DNA of 64,000 nucleotides from Brachionus rotundiformis (taxonomy: Eukaryota; Rotifera; Eurotatoria; Ploima; Brachionidae): NCBI GenBank assembly GCA_016802295.1, contig JAESIW010000162.1, positions 971,346 through 1,035,345 on the forward strand. The letters run 5' to 3'. The stretch's first letter is position 1. The number at the start of each line of letters is the position of its first letter. The notes under the pieces were generated by a model that did not search any database, was not told where the DNA came from, and saw only the letters and a list, made by a program, of their open reading frames with translations. The translations under genes and the position numbers were made by a program. Below are positions 19,720 through 34,200 of the stretch, piece by piece.

Positions 19720-20407
19720 TAGATCAGGACAATCGGGATCGATTAGCAAATACAAATCAAGCATTTAATCATATTGATAATGTAAGTCAGCCCAGGAATT
19801 ACCTGTCCAACAGATATTTTACAAATGCAATTTGCGGCAATATTTCAGCAATTTTTAGGATTTCAAAGTCATAATTATGTGACAGTTATACCTGTTGGAC
19901 AAGATCTTCAGGAATTAAACTTCAATAACCCTTAAGTGGATCAGTTTACTTATCCACTTATATTTCCATATAGCATTTTTTGATTTAACAGAGGCGTACG
20001 GCGCAATCGTTGGGTAAATAGATCGAAACGAGTAGGCTACGTCTCGGTCAGACTATTATGCCGATCGTTTGAGCTACCGTGCGAACTGCGAAACAACTGC
20101 GAAAATGTCTAGGAATTTAGAGTTTACTGAATGGCTTGACGCATACAAGCAGGCTAGATATTTGCGTTCGAGTATTCTCTGCCAAATACCAGGATTTAAT
20201 GAGAGACTTGGTAGAGCGTCAGTTACTCGGTGCTGTCCACACATATGTCAGTGTGGTTTAGTTGCAAAAGAGAGTTTTTCCATAGATTTTCCAAAAGTGC
20301 TGTACTACCAAATATTAAACGATAACTTCATCGTTTTTGTGGCAATGAACGCCACTAGACTGTTTTTGAATACATCCAACATTGGATCATACTTGACCAA
20401 AGTTTGA
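19720..20407 (+). other. unassigned coding-like segment(s), GC-richer than surroundings
   Basis: Two plus-strand stretches look coding but are not recognised. 19800-19934 reads PGITCPTDILQMQFAAIFQQ onward to a stop. 20036-20407 is open for 123 codons, with an internal ATG at 20105 (MSRNLEFTEWLDAYKQARYL) and several Cys/His in RCCPHICQCGL. Composition at 19980-20300 is noticeably less AT-rich than the flanks. They may be remnants of a further mobile element. 20408-20850 holds no gene and is the YJU2 upstream region. Confidence 0.3.
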
Positions 20408-20851
20408 AGAAATACGAAATTGCAGACATTTACTTTGGGACGAGGTGTCCATGTGCAACAAACATATTATCGAGGCAGTAGATAATTCCTGATTTTTTTG
20501 GCAGTAGAAAAATGTAATATTTGCTGACATACATTACCAGTCACCTTTCGAAATTTACGCAAAGCAGTAATTATTTGCTTGTTAATTCTTATTAATTACT
20601 TCTTTATAGTATTATACAGTAAGTGATACTTAGTGAGATTTTTTAAAACATTGCATTTTACCTAAAATGCAGATATTTTTATTCTTATTTGAATTAATAT
20701 TTTCGTTAATACACTGTAATATTAATTTATCTTTAAAATAAAATGTTAATTTTTTTTTGAAAATAAAAGATGATTTTTAAAATTATTTTCATGTATAAAT
20801 ATAAGCATCTAAAATCTAAAAACTAAAATCATAAAATCAAAATAAATAAAA

Positions 20852-21924
20852 ATGTCTGAAAGAAAAGTTCTGAATGTAAGTTAATTAAAGATTCATCAAC
20901 AAAATCTTAACAATTTTTTAAAGAAATATTATCCACCGAATTTCGATCCCTCAAAGCTTCCGAGAGTCAAACGAGAAAAGAATCGTCAATTTACGATTCG
21001 TCTAATGGCACCATTTAATATGAGGTAAATATATTTTTAAAGTATCGTTCCTGTGTTTATTTCTTTCCTAAATAAGATGCACAACATGTGGTGAATACAT
21101 TTATAGAGGGAAGAAATTTAATGCAAGGAAGGAAGATGTTATCGGAAAGACGTATCTTGGAATACAAGTATATCGATTTTATATAAAGTGTACAAAATGT
21201 TTGGCAGAAATCACATTTTTGGTAAGATTTTATTTTTTAAGAATTATTTTTGTTTTATAATTAAAAATTTTAGACTGATCCGGAAAATTCTGATTATGAA
21301 ATGGAATTTGGAGCTATCAGAAACTTCGAATGTATTCGTCTGGCAGAAAAACAGGCTGAACTTGAAGCTAAACAGGAAAAAGAAGAAGAAGCAAACAACC
21401 CAATGAAAATATTGGAAAATCGAACTCGCGATTCTAGGCGAGAAATGGCAATATTAGAAACTTTAGAAGATATTAGAGAACTTAATGCAGCACATGCCTC
21501 TGTTGATCCAAAAGTTTTGTTGCAAGAACAAGAGGAAATCAAAGAGAAAATGCTAAAAATTCAAGAAGAAGAAGATGAAGAAGAGATAAAAAGGATATTT
21601 GGAAAAAATTATTCAGAAGAAATTTTGAATGAACAAATAATTGAAAAACGAGATAATAAATCAAACAAAAATATCAAGTTCGACAAAACTGAAGAAGAAA
21701 TTTCTATAAAACGAATAAAAACTAATGAGAATAAAAATTCTTGGACCGAAATCCTTAACAATTCGTCTATTCAACCAACTAATAATGGTTTAACAAAGTC
21801 AAAAATATCTTCATTTATCAAAAAGAAACATGATACAGTTCAAAATATAGAAAAAAATCAGCCTAAATCAAATCTTGGCGGCCTCTCTTCACTGGCTATG
21901 TATAGTAGTGAAGAAGACGAATAG
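20852..21924 (+). CDS. YJU2: splicing factor YJU2 (CCDC94 family)
   Basis: Exons: 20852-20875, 20924-21024, 21077-21221, 21274-21924, giving 306 aa (human about 323). YJU2 acts in the spliceosome at the branching stage, in the Prp19-associated assembly, in the nucleus. The N-terminus MSERKVLNKYYPPNFDPSKL is the family hallmark. The zinc site is CTTC (exon 3 start) and CTKC (exon 3 end). Acidic, Lys/Glu-rich coiled sequence follows, then a low-complexity tail ending in SSEEDE. Exon 1 encodes only eight residues. All introns are 48-52 bp with GT-AG ends. The gene is tail-to-tail with WDR7, 600 bp apart. Apart from one short element-like segment upstream it is undisturbed. Confidence 0.95.
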
Positions 21925-22524
21925 ATTTTTGATTACTTTTTTTAAGTTTAAATATAAATTCTTTAATTAAAAAAATATATTATTTTCAAGTTTTTATTGT
22001 TTTACTTAGTTAAATTTCAATGCTTTTTCAAAATTTCCAAATAATTTTATTATTCAAATATTAATTAAAACTCTAACTTTTTCTGTATTTTCAAAAATAT
22101 ATGGTTGAATTAAAATTATAGTAATGCAAAAAAATAGAATTAAAAAAATCATGAGTCAAAACATTAATAAATATAAAATGATCAATAAAAATAAAAATTA
22201 ACTCAATAAAAGTTAAATTTCAAATTAATTAATAACTTACGGAATACAAACTAAAAACACAGTAAAGTTTTCTTGTAAAAGTAAATAATTATATTGAAGA
22301 CTTCAATTAAGTAGATAGTTTTTACATTTTTTTAAGTCAATTAAATAATTTCGGTATTTTTGGATTTGATTTTTATCTATTAAAATAAAATTTTCGTGAT
22401 AAGACTATTAATTTTGTCTACAAAAAGGTATTAATAATTTTTCCAATGATAAAATTATAAAAATTAGAAAATTTATTTTATTAAATTTTATAAATTCTAA
22501 TAAGGGAATTAATATCTTTATTAA

Positions 22525-25500
22525 CTAAATTTGATAAGAAAACTTTCTGTTATCATGATAAATCAAATTTAAGGTTTTATTTTGCCAAAATAAATTTGCA
22601 AGTTTAACTAATGGAACATTCAAATCTAAAGGAGCTGCATTGCACATTTTTACTTGTTTTATCGTATTTGATCCAATATTAAATATACTTCCTCCCGTGC
22701 TTTGCCAGAATATCAATGAATTATCATGAGCTGAATATGTTGCAATATATTTTGCATCAGATGATATTGCTAGAGCAACAATTGGTTGTGCGTTATGAGC
22801 ATTAAAATTTTGTGAACTCCATTTTCCTGCTTTAAATTCATAAACAATTAGACGTCCATTATTTGTGCCACAAATTATTCTTTTTGATTCCTTGCAATAT
22901 CTAATCATTGGGTATCTTATATTATTATTTAATAGTTAAAAAGAAAATAATTAAATTTTTAATTTATATAAGTTTACTTGAATAAAATTGGAAAAAAATC
23001 ATCAAGTCCTATAGTTCTTACTTGATTAGTATCAAAGCAAAACAATAGAATTTCAATTACCTTAATTTAAAAAAAAAACTATTTACTTCATTAGCTAATT
23101 TTTAATATTACATCAGAAAGAAGCTCATATATAACCTGGAACTGATTATCGACCAGACGATTAAGAATTTTTAGCAATTCTGCTTTACCTCTTGATAGAA
23201 TTGAATTAAATGATGCAAAATTTTGATTATTTATGTTGGTATTTGAGTACATTCTTTTTATTTCTTTTGTAATAACAAGAATAAATGTTTCTGGTCTTGA
23301 ATTAGCGATAATATTTAAAGAATTTCGAGCAATTTTGCAAAGATCTGCTGTTGGAGTTGATGGTAAATTAATATCTAACCTTAATGTTTAAGATAGATTT
23401 GAATTTTTAATTGTTTTTCATAAAGTAATTAAATTAATAACATATTTTTGTTTCATAATATTTTTAATAAAAATTTTATTTAAATATATACCTTGGCAAA
23501 TATAAATCAGAATCAGCAGTCAACTCTAATAGAGTTGTTAAAATAGATGATGGTTGAATGAATGGCTCCCATACATTAAAACCACGGCCAATTAAGTCAA
23601 TAGATGCTCTCCTCGTTATGTCATAATGCAAAGATTTATTTGTAACCAAATTTGATAGTACATTACTAATTCTTTTTAAATTTGAATGATCTTCTAAACT
23701 AAATCCTTTCGGAATTGTTTTATATTGAGCTTGATTTTTGATAGCATTTATATCTTGACCAAATTCAGCTCCTATTAAACTAAGAATAATAACAGCTATA
23801 AATTGTTTTCGTTTGATTCTATTTGAATTGGGAGATAAATTAGCTATCTCATTATTGTGAATATTCTGTTTATCCATCTCTGAATTGTTAAACAATGTAG
23901 GTGAGGTTTGATTTTGGTTATTGAAAATATTAATATCTTTAAATTCTTTTAAATAACTGTTTAAATGTGGTTCCCATGTTTTTATTAGTGTTGTTCTTCC
24001 ATTCGGTCCAATTCTTTTCAATTCACTTTTTAATAATGCTTGAGCAGCTTGTCTTATCTAAAAATTATTTAAGAAAATGTTTTATCAACTAGAAAAAAAT
24101 ACTTCATGAGAAGGATCCATCCATTTCAAAGCTAAAACATCTAGATTCAATGTTTTTGTTTTAAAATCAATATTTCGGTCAGAATAATCTGAGAGCATAT
24201 AATACATTGTTGAAAGTTGGGAATAAGCTTGTCTAATACTGTTTTGAATGTCTATATCTTTTTGCTGTGAACTATCTTGAATAATAATTTCAAAGGGATC
24301 AACATTACCTCTTGAGTAAAATAAAAATATGATTGTTCTTAGAAAAAATTAATAAATTACTTTTTAGAATATAAATATGGCAGATATGCTAGATTCATTA
24401 ACGAATCTGAAATTGCTAAAATTGCTAATAAGTGTTCGGTTGTCATTGTTTTCAAAGATAACCAATATTCTGTTGATGGTTTTAATAACTGATTCTCTAA
24501 TTGCTCGTCTGTTTCGAAATCGATTAAATTAAATGATTTAGATGAAGTTAGTTTTAAAGTATTGTTTAATTCAGAGCATTCCAATTGTTTCTCTATTTCA
24601 AATTTATATTTTTTCTGAGGGAACATAATAAAAAGATGAGCACCTCGAGAAATTCGACCAAATGAAACAGGATATATAGGTTTTTTTAGTTTTAATATTT
24701 CTGAAGAAGTTTTGTCAATTGTATTATCTAATGTCCAAATATGAAGACTTGACAATAAAATATGAGTAAAATTTAAGATAGCTACAGAATTTTCGAATTT
24801 ATGAATAAGAGAATTAAATAATTTCATGTCGATTGATTCCAGATTTTTGGCAGAAGCGTTTTTTTTTAACGTATTAAAAGGACATTGTAAGCGCTGTGAA
24901 GGTAAAACCAATTGCGTTGAATTAAGTGTTATGTTATGTGAATCACGATAAATATTGTTCTGTATTTGTTTAATTGTTGCTTCTACTGAATATTCTTCTA
25001 AGGTTAAGGTAGCTATATTTTAAAATAAATCAGATTAATTCAAATGAAACATTTTTTAGTCAAATTTTACTTAATAAATTGTCAATATCAAATAATAAAA
25101 GGTGTCTAACTGCATCATTTGTACTTAAATGAAATGGATGAATTATTAACGGAAAATTAATAGACGAAGAATCGATTATTGGTAAATTATTTGAATCTTC
25201 TTTAGTACCAGCTAATTTTTGATTTATCATTTTAATTGCATATGTAAAATTTCTTTTTTGAAGAATATGAGCTAGAGCAACATTTTGATTTGATATTGAT
25301 TTGTTTGATATAATCATTGGTGTTGAATGAGATGTTTGAGTAAAATAATTAAGATGATTACTGGAATTGGTGCTTTGATTCGGAATAAAAATATTATTAT
25401 TTGCAGATTGTGATGAATAAGCTTCAGGATTCATAATTATTTCGTCTGCTGCATTTAAAATATCTTCTGCTGCCAATCCATGAGCAACTCTATCTAGATT

Positions 25501-27819
25501 ACCTGTTTCAATTTGCCAAACGAAGACGCCTCCATCTGAACATTTTACAATTAAATAATCATCTAAAGGTCGCCATTTGATGAATAAAATTGGAAATAAA
25601 TGACGACTAGCTATCATAACTGGTTTACATTCTTTCAAACTTAAAAGTGCAACTGAATGATCATTCGAAATAGAACATATACAATGCAATATTCTAGGCT
25701 AAATTGAAAATATCATTTTAAATATTATATATAAGATAAATATTTAATTTTACATTAACATTATTTGGAGGAACACTTAACTGAAGAATTTCTCCTGTTT
25801 GAACCACAAATTTATGGATCATTTGAGCTGTATTTATATTCCATAATATTATTGAAAAATCTAAAGAACCAGTAACTAAAATGCTCGAATCATACCGTGT
25901 ATGCTCAGAATGTGGATAAAGAATACAAGTCACTTTTGCTGTATGTTTTTTTACCTTGACAATATCTTCAATTCGTTTTTTACTTATTAAATTAAATTTA
26001 AATAGTTTTAAAATTATACCATCGTCTTCATTTGTGTTCTGACTAAATAAACTTTTGATTAAAAATTCTACTGCTGGGCGAATTATTATCGATCCATCAC
26101 ACATTCCATAAATCAATTTATTAATTTTTGGAATAAAAAGAAGGGTTGATATTGTTCCAAACTAATGATATGTTAGTTATGAATTAAAGTCATAATTTTT
26201 AAACTTACGTCATCTTTTTCATCTTGGCAATTTTCTTTCCAAAATTTATTTAGAGATGTTTGATAATCGATATATTTAAGTTCTTGACAATTTAATTACC
26301 AATATTTTTAAGATAAATTAAAAAAAAAACTTTACTTTTAATCTTATCCAAATTCCATACTGAAATTTGACAAAGGGAATCTGCTTTAATAAGATATCGA
26401 TTTGATTCATGCTTTTTAAGTTCATTTTCTTTTAAAGAACGCTTTTTAGCCTCATAAAGGAAAAAAATTGACATGCAATAGACAGAATTCTTAATTAGAT
26501 AAATAAAAATACCTATTATTATAATATTTTAATAAAATACTTTAATATATTTTGTAGAAAGGATTTCTTTATCTTCTGAAGTTATTTTTGAAGCAAGATT
26601 TACTTTGAAATATTTTTCATTTGCTTCAATATATGAAGATTTTCTAAAACAGCTTGAGGAGGGATCAATGCTACTCAGTATTTTAATTTAAATATTTTAA
26701 ATATTGATTTAGAATAATACTTTTCAGATAGATTGAAAATATAAGCTTGTCCATCACTTGCTGCAACAATTACTTGTGTTATATCAACAAAGAAACCATT
26801 TATAAAACTTATAGTTTCACTATTTGAATAGAGTGTACTAATATGAATCTGAGATAAAACAGTAAAATCTACTGCATCAAAAATCTTTTGAAATTTAAAA
26901 TATATATAAAAATTTTATTTAAAATTTAAAAATTTTACTTGAAAAAATTTTGGACACACAATGATAAAAATTCTTTGCTTTCCTGGACAGCTAGTTAATG
27001 TACTAGCATTTTCACAGATACTATTTTTGTATTCATGTTCCACAACTTCTGAACCTTTTATTTCATTTGCACTTAAGGTCCATAATTTAATAATTCCAGA
27101 TATTGATACACCAACAATTACGTCATCATTATGATTTGTTAGCGAATTTATACACAAAGCCTTTATACACTCATGTTTCTCTCGAGATACTAATGTATAT
27201 AATATATCAAGACTAATTGGATCAATTACCAAAACATCAATATAATTTCCAATACAGAATAGTCTATAATATTTTCCATTTAATTTCGAGCTCTTTAAAA
27301 AAAATTAAATATTGATGGTAATAAATAATGGTTTCAAAAAAATATATCAAACTTACATAAATTTTTTTGTGAATTGTATTTGTCATCTTTATGCTTTCAA
27401 TACACTTTTTTTCATTCAATTCCCATAATTTCATTTCTCTAAATTGTTTTTTTAAATGAATAAAATTTCTTTATGATAATAACCTGTTTTAAATACTGAC
27501 CCGTTATCACTAGAACTTACAATATATTCTTCATCTTTGGTTAAACCTGCTTTTGCAATGCAATTGACAATACTGGTGTGACCTATCATTAACCATTTTG
27601 GAGTAATCTAATTATTACTTAATTAAATATTTACATTTAAAAAATTATATTTACTTCATTAAGATCAAAATCCCAAATTATTATATGACCTGATGTTGTT
27701 CCTGTTAAAATGTAATTTTCGTTTTCATTTATTAAAAGAGATGAAATTTGACATTCTGGTGGATTCTTATCCCAAATCATTACTGGAAAAATTAATGATC
27801 CACTTGAAGTTGAAGGCAT
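22525..27819 (-). CDS. WDR7: WDR7 / rabconnectin-3 beta
   Basis: Sixteen exons (gene order): 27655-27819, 27501-27607, 27357-27438, 26939-27292, 26721-26884, 26541-26673, 26336-26489, 26209-26282, 25754-26161, 25071-25698, 24361-25012, 24103-24310, 23492-24057, 23112-23379, 22978-23060, 22525-22915. They join in frame to 1478 aa (human about 1490). WDR7 pairs with the DMXL proteins to regulate V-ATPase assembly on synaptic and endosomal vesicles. Landmarks: N-terminal WD repeats (LTGTTSGHIIIWDF), the middle repeat block with LVTGSLDFSIILWN, ASRHLFPILFIKWRPLDDYL and DGGVFVWQ, the helical region with VIILSLIGAEFG and IDLIGRGFNVWEP, and C-terminal WD repeats (KYIATYSAHDNSLIFWQ). The C-terminus is on the last, long exon. 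Upstream 27820-28295 is AT-rich spacer. Confidence 0.95.
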
Positions 27820-28295
27820 CTTTTTTCTCTCTAAATTATAAAATGATGACTTGAGTTAAGGAGCTTAGAAAAAATTAATTTATGAAAAAATATTTTTAAT
27901 AATTTTACAAATTAATTATAATTAATGATAGATATATTTGAAATTTATTTATTATTTAATAATTTATTTCATCAGCGGATTAAAAAATGTTGTTGATAAT
28001 GCCAAAATTTTTGTCTTTGTTTTTAATTAAATAAATGTCATCACTAAATTATTACATAAATAAATATTTTAGACTTTATTTATAATTTTTTTGTAGGATT
28101 TTTTTAACATTTTTAATTAATAAATTATTAATTTAAAAATTTAATTGAAATTTAACGATTGTTAAACATAATCAATTTTTTTAATTTTATTCATAATTTA
28201 AAAATAAATAATAATTTTATTTTAAAAAACAATTAAATAATTATATATATTTTAAAATAATTTATTTGTTTTAAAAAATGATTCTTATTAAATGA

Positions 28296-31200
28296 TCAAC
28301 TAATTTTTAAGATTGAATTCACATAGCCAATCTCGATAAATATTTCTTTCAACATATTTCTTATTTCAAGTTTTAAATTGTTGGAAAGAAGATCGCATAA
28401 TTTACGATATAAATACGATGAAAATATTTCGAATTTTTTGGAATCTAATTTATAAATTTTTGTTAATACAAGAAGAATTAAGTTATCGTAACTTTCTCTC
28501 TGTTTTTCAGAATCAATTATAGCATAATAGTCTAGTGCGCTTTGACAAACACTAAATTAAAATTTAAATAATGAAATTTATTTTAAGAAATCTTATTTTA
28601 ATCTACCTAAGTAGTCTAATTTGAATAACCGACCATGATTCTTTTCTTGATTCATCATTAAACATTTTGAATAAAATACGCAAAATACAAGCTAAACTTT
28701 GTGTTTCTTGATTGAGTAAGTTTGGTTTATCTCTTCCTTTGAAACCTTCAAAAAATTAAAAAAATATAATTTTTTAGCCTTCTAAAATATTTTTTTAATT
28801 AATGTTTAGTAAAAAAAAAATACCAGCTTTCCATAAAATGTTGCGCTGTTCATGATTACAATTAAATTTCATTGAAAATTCGTAAGACCTTTCTAAACAA
28901 TCGACTAGATTGAGTAATTGTTCATTTTTTAAATGCACATACATTCCGTATTGGTCATGAACATAATTTTCACTATCAATTATATATTTTGATGTTTTTG
29001 GAGATGAAAGTGCCTTTAATTCAAATAAAAAAAATTATACATTTATAACAAAATTCTTTTTTTATTAATAGTTTAAATACAATATCATTTATTTTATATC
29101 CTTTATTTTTGTTTATGGATGTTTTTTCCAAAAAAAGCATTTAAAATATTATACAAAATTTAAAATACTTGTGCAGCAGCAATGAAAGTCGCATCTTCTT
29201 TTCTACTTGTTGTTGGATAAAATATTATATTATCAATAGTTTGTATTAGTTCTAACTGAACTATACATTTGATTACAAAACGATTGAATATTTTATTTTC
29301 TAAATAAACATAGAAAAAGTTTATTAGAATTTTATTATAGACATAATTTTTAGAATACCATTCAGCTTTTCGATCTGAATTTTTTGTGATAAATTTTCTT
29401 TATTTTCATTAGTATTTGAATTTTGATTCCATGTTAATAGTCTAAAATAAGAAAATAGTAGGAATCAAATTTTTTGTTTGTTAATGAATACTCAAAAGGA
29501 ATTGTTGAACTAAAAATTTCTGATAAACAATCACAAGTTTTTCTCCAAACATCTTCAGAAAATTTTTCTCCATTAGTGATCACAAAATTCTCTAAGCAGT
29601 TGATCCCAGATCGAGCAAGTTGTTCATTGTCTTGCTTAACGCACCATTTCAAATGAGTATATAACTCGTCTATAAGTATTATGCTTATAGTTTCATAATA
29701 TTGTGAAAAAACATCAATTATAGCATATAGTGCATGATTGCAGGTTGTTGTCATCCATTCGTTTTTCTAAATTATAAAGAGATATTTTAAAATTTTTGCA
29801 TATAAATTTCCACCATAAATGCCGTTAATAAATAATTAACTAATTAACGTACCTCTACTTGCGCTTCTGGTAACTTCATATTATCAAAAATTCTAAATAC
29901 AATATTAAATAAGTCTTTCCACCATTCAATTCTAAACGTTTCTCCATAAGTTTTCATTATTTCAAACATTACTGTCAATCCTCTAGTTCTAACATCGAGT
30001 TTACATCGATTTATGATACAGGATAATTCAAATAAAATAGGAAACCATCCTTTCATCCATACTACATCGCTCTCTGGTACATTTTTCAATTCTTCATAAC
30101 CTTGATCGATAAAAGCATTTGGTTTATCTGCGACAAATACTGCACAATTACGAATATGACCTATAGCTTCAATTGAAATATCAGGTGATAAAGAATTACA
30201 TGCAAATTCAGAAAGACATTTTACTGCATCTTGGAATGAATCAATTAAATTTACAAAGTATTTTTCTAAGTAATTTCGAACTATTTCCGTTACTACATCA
30301 AATGAATAATTTAAAATGCGTTCATTATTCTGAGAAGCTGCTAAATGAAATACACCAAAAACATTTTTCCAGCCAGATTTTATATTCTGAGGTTGTGATT
30401 TTACCATTTGTGCAATACACTGTAAAACCATATCCCTAATTGAGAACGAAGAATTTCGTTTCATTATATGTTCAAATGGCTTCAAAAAATCCTTTTGAAA
30501 TCTAAAATTAGCAAATTCTCCTTTTTCTAGAAATTTCATAGTAAGCTGTCTAAGTGAGTCTAAAGCAAAAAAAGCAACTTCTTCATTTGAGCTGCATCCA
30601 GCTTTATTAAAATGTTCTCCAAGAATATTCCATATTCGAGTCCATTGTAGTCTTATTCGACCCATATTATAATAAGAAATTTCAACTATTTTTTGTAAAC
30701 TATACATTCTTGGAGGACTAAAATTAAGTTCGTCCTCTGAAATATAGCACAACCATTTAACAAAATCAACAATACCATCACCATCTAGTTTTGTAGATCC
30801 TGTAAAGATCCGATCAACTGCAACAGTAACACTTTGAGTAATAGAATCCCCAATTTGAATTTGAATATTAGCTAATGGCTTTGATTCTAAACTTTCTTTT
30901 AAAAATTTTTAAAATAAAACTGAATGGAATTTGAAAAATTTACCAATATTATTCATCATAATTGTTGTCGCAATTGTTGATGATGGCTGAATTATGTTTT
31001 TCAAGATTGAACTTTCCTTGGTTATAGTTGAAATTGTAGATAAATATGAAGAATTTGAATTTATATTTGAATGTGAAATATTTGAAACAGTGACACCAAT
31101 TGATTGTGCTACTTCAAATTGGCTTATACATTTTAAAATTTCATACCAAGATTTGCCTAAATAATTTCCATCAGTAAATGCAACAGTGATTAAATTTTTG

Positions 31201-34200
31201 AAACAGTCGATATTTTTAGGTTTCATTTCAGTAACACTATTCGATGATAACAAAAGTGTAAATTTAGATAGTGCCTGAATATAAGCATCTCTCTCAAGTT
31301 CAAGATGAAATATACATGAAATTCTAATAGAACACCGAATTCCAGTCAAACATAAATCGACCACAACTTGATCATCTGAATCTTGTAATGCTATACTAAA
31401 AGCAGCTAAAAATGGAGTCCATGCTAGTCTAAACATCGGCATAATATGTTCACCATGTTTTGCAAAAGTAAAATGAGTTGGGACATGGTAAACGCTTTCC
31501 ATTAATGATCTAGCTGTTTGAGTAACTTGTTCTATTTCCATATTATATAGTAATTTCCTGTGTTTCTCTGATTCAGCTTTAGGTCTATTAGTATTAGAAT
31601 TAAGACTCGGTTTTACTTTGATTTCACTTTCTGCAATTTGATCGTATATTTTTTCTAAGAATTCTTTTGGTAGATCTTTATTTTCATTTATACCTCGATT
31701 CATATTTATATATGCCTCTTTTGTCATTTTTTTCTTTACACTAGCACTATGTAAATCAGTTGCTAACATAATTATACTAAAAGCAAGAACATATACGGCA
31801 TCAGCACTTTCAAAATGATAAACTTGAGTATTGTTTTTCGTGATTTTATCAATATCAGTATTATTTGAAATATTATTGGAAAATTTTTTGTTTAATTCAT
31901 GATAACGTGCTGCGAATTTTTCCATTAAACGATCAATTTTTTGGGCTTCACCTGGAAGACGAAATTTTTCTAAAAATAAACGCAATGCAGTGACGATTTC
32001 CATTCCATGAAAATTCATCAAATCAACATAAGCATACATTACCTTAAAATCAATATAAGATTAAGTCTTTTTTATTTTAATTAAGAATCTGTATGATTAT
32101 GATCTTAATAATTCAACTAACATACCTCTTTGTTAAATTTTTCATTTTCACCCAAAAAATCTCCAATCGCAGTCTTATCTAATCTATTGTCTTCTAAGAA
32201 AAAAAGAGCAATTTCTTGAGGTGAATATCCCAATAATTCATTTTCCTGTAAAAATTGGATTCCTTTAATAGGCTTTTTTCTAAATAATTCGATTCCTTTT
32301 TCCCAAAGCTCTTTTTTGCATTTGATTATTTCGAAATCGGAAGGATTGTAGCTATTGTTAGTGTTTGAGTTTGAAGAATTCAATGAATTGCTGCTATCAT
32401 ACGATTTTATCTTATTGGAATAATCATTGCTATCAGAATCTGTTGATTTATTCTCTAATCCAATATTTGATTGTATATTTGGATTTGTATATAAATCTTT
32501 TGTCCATTCGACCATACATTTCAAAATTGAAACCAAACATTCTAATCCTTTCAATCGTAAGCTATTTAATTGAATTTGAGAACAACTCAAATCTACAGTT
32601 TGACGACCAAGTGCTTTTTTTGAGAGAACATTTACTAGACGGGCAAATATGTTGGTTGATTGTAAATCACAGTCATAATTAATATACAAATCCACTACAC
32701 ATTGTGCATTAGCACAAACATGAGTTAGTGCTTGAATAACTAGCCATTTATGATCAAAGGGGCTGGTTGGCGTCTCAAGTAGAAATAAAATAATTTCTCG
32801 GAAAAATACTTCAATCTGTTTTTTTAAATGCTGCTTATAATCAGCAAGTAAAGCCACAAAAATTGCTAAACTCAATTCAAATACTTCAGTTATTGGAGAA
32901 ACTCCGTTTTTTGAAAGCGATACACAAAGATATCTTCTTATTGCGTTTATCATAAAATTAGATTCTTTAAATGATGACTTTGCATTTTGAAGAGTGGCAA
33001 GAATCAATTGTAATGATAAAACTTTCGATTTGATATCTATATCGTTTTTTATATCAGGTGAATTTGAATCTGCACTCACTTGACGAAGAGATAGTTTGCA
33101 AAAAGCACGAAACATTAAATAAGTATCAATCTCATATAAATCTTCAATATTAGCGACTTCTGGATCTTTATTCATGTGTCTTGTTTGTGATTCATTTTCG
33201 AGTGAGCTAAATTTTTCGCTTTCAATAGTTTCGTTTTGATCCATGTTGTCTGATATTGATTGTTCCACTTCATCGCATATAGAATCAACTAAGTTGCACA
33301 TCAAGTCAGATATTTCGTAATTTGAATTATCGAACTTATGTAAATCATCAATTTCGGAATTTATAATTGAGTTTAATTGCTCACATTCAAAATTATGTAA
33401 TATATCCAAATAAATATGTCTATTATGATCTAAATTATTTTGTAGATCGTTACTTTCCATAATCTCATTTTGTAATAAAAATTGATCATCTGTTTGTGTT
33501 GAATCATTTAAAGAGACTGTTTCACTTTTGGAATTTTTTTTAGCATCTTCTTTACTTGCTTGACTTGTATTGTGGTAACTAAATTCATTCTTTTGTGTTT
33601 TTTCTATTTTTTTTCTTTTCTGACTCTTATATGTATTTATCATTTAGAAAATCATTGTTAAATCGTTTAGATTAAATGCTTACTGAAATTTCTAATCGGG
33701 TAAGAACAGTATTTATAATTTGAGTTAGTGCTGCACGAGCTGAAGCTTGATTTACTAGACTTCTACTGGATATTTGAATGTTGTAACATGTTTTAATTGG
33801 TAAGAGTAATGTTTGTTCATGAACTTCTATATGTGGTGATGTTAAAATAGTCAGTAATGACTATAATTTTAAAATTAATTTACTAAATACTAAATATTTT
33901 CGGTTTTTTTAAAAAAACTTGATATTATGCCGAAAGAGGAACAAATTATTAAAATTTAATTTAACAAAAAAAACCGAGTGATTACTATTTTAAACAAATA
34001 CTTTAATGATTTGTAACTGAACAGTATCATCTATATCTGGCCCTTCAAAACACAAACATATTGTTTTTATTAGTCTCTGCACTAACTGCTGTTTAGAAAT
34101 TGTAGAATTAGAAGACATTTTTGTAGATTCAAATAAATAACCATGTGCCACTAATTTCTTTTATAAAATGAAAATTTTTAATCTAATATGCTCTTTTTAA

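Larger units (their letters stand above)
16214..19770 (-). mobile_element. Ty3/gypsy retrotransposon copy B, internally deleted
   Basis: Minus-strand order: zinc-knuckle and protease region (18929-19603), RT/RNase H (17762-18930), integrase (16214-17711). The gag capsid part and both LTRs were not identified. The RT core and part of the integrase core are deleted. Protein-level divergence from copy A is large, so this is a separate family, yet 16948-17128 is identical to 1-181. Confidence 0.88.

Noticed and set aside
19379..19768. 129-aa hydrophobic plus-strand ORF
   Set aside because: Antisense to the zinc-knuckle region of gypsy B; its hydrophobicity comes from the Lys/Asn-rich codons on the other strand.
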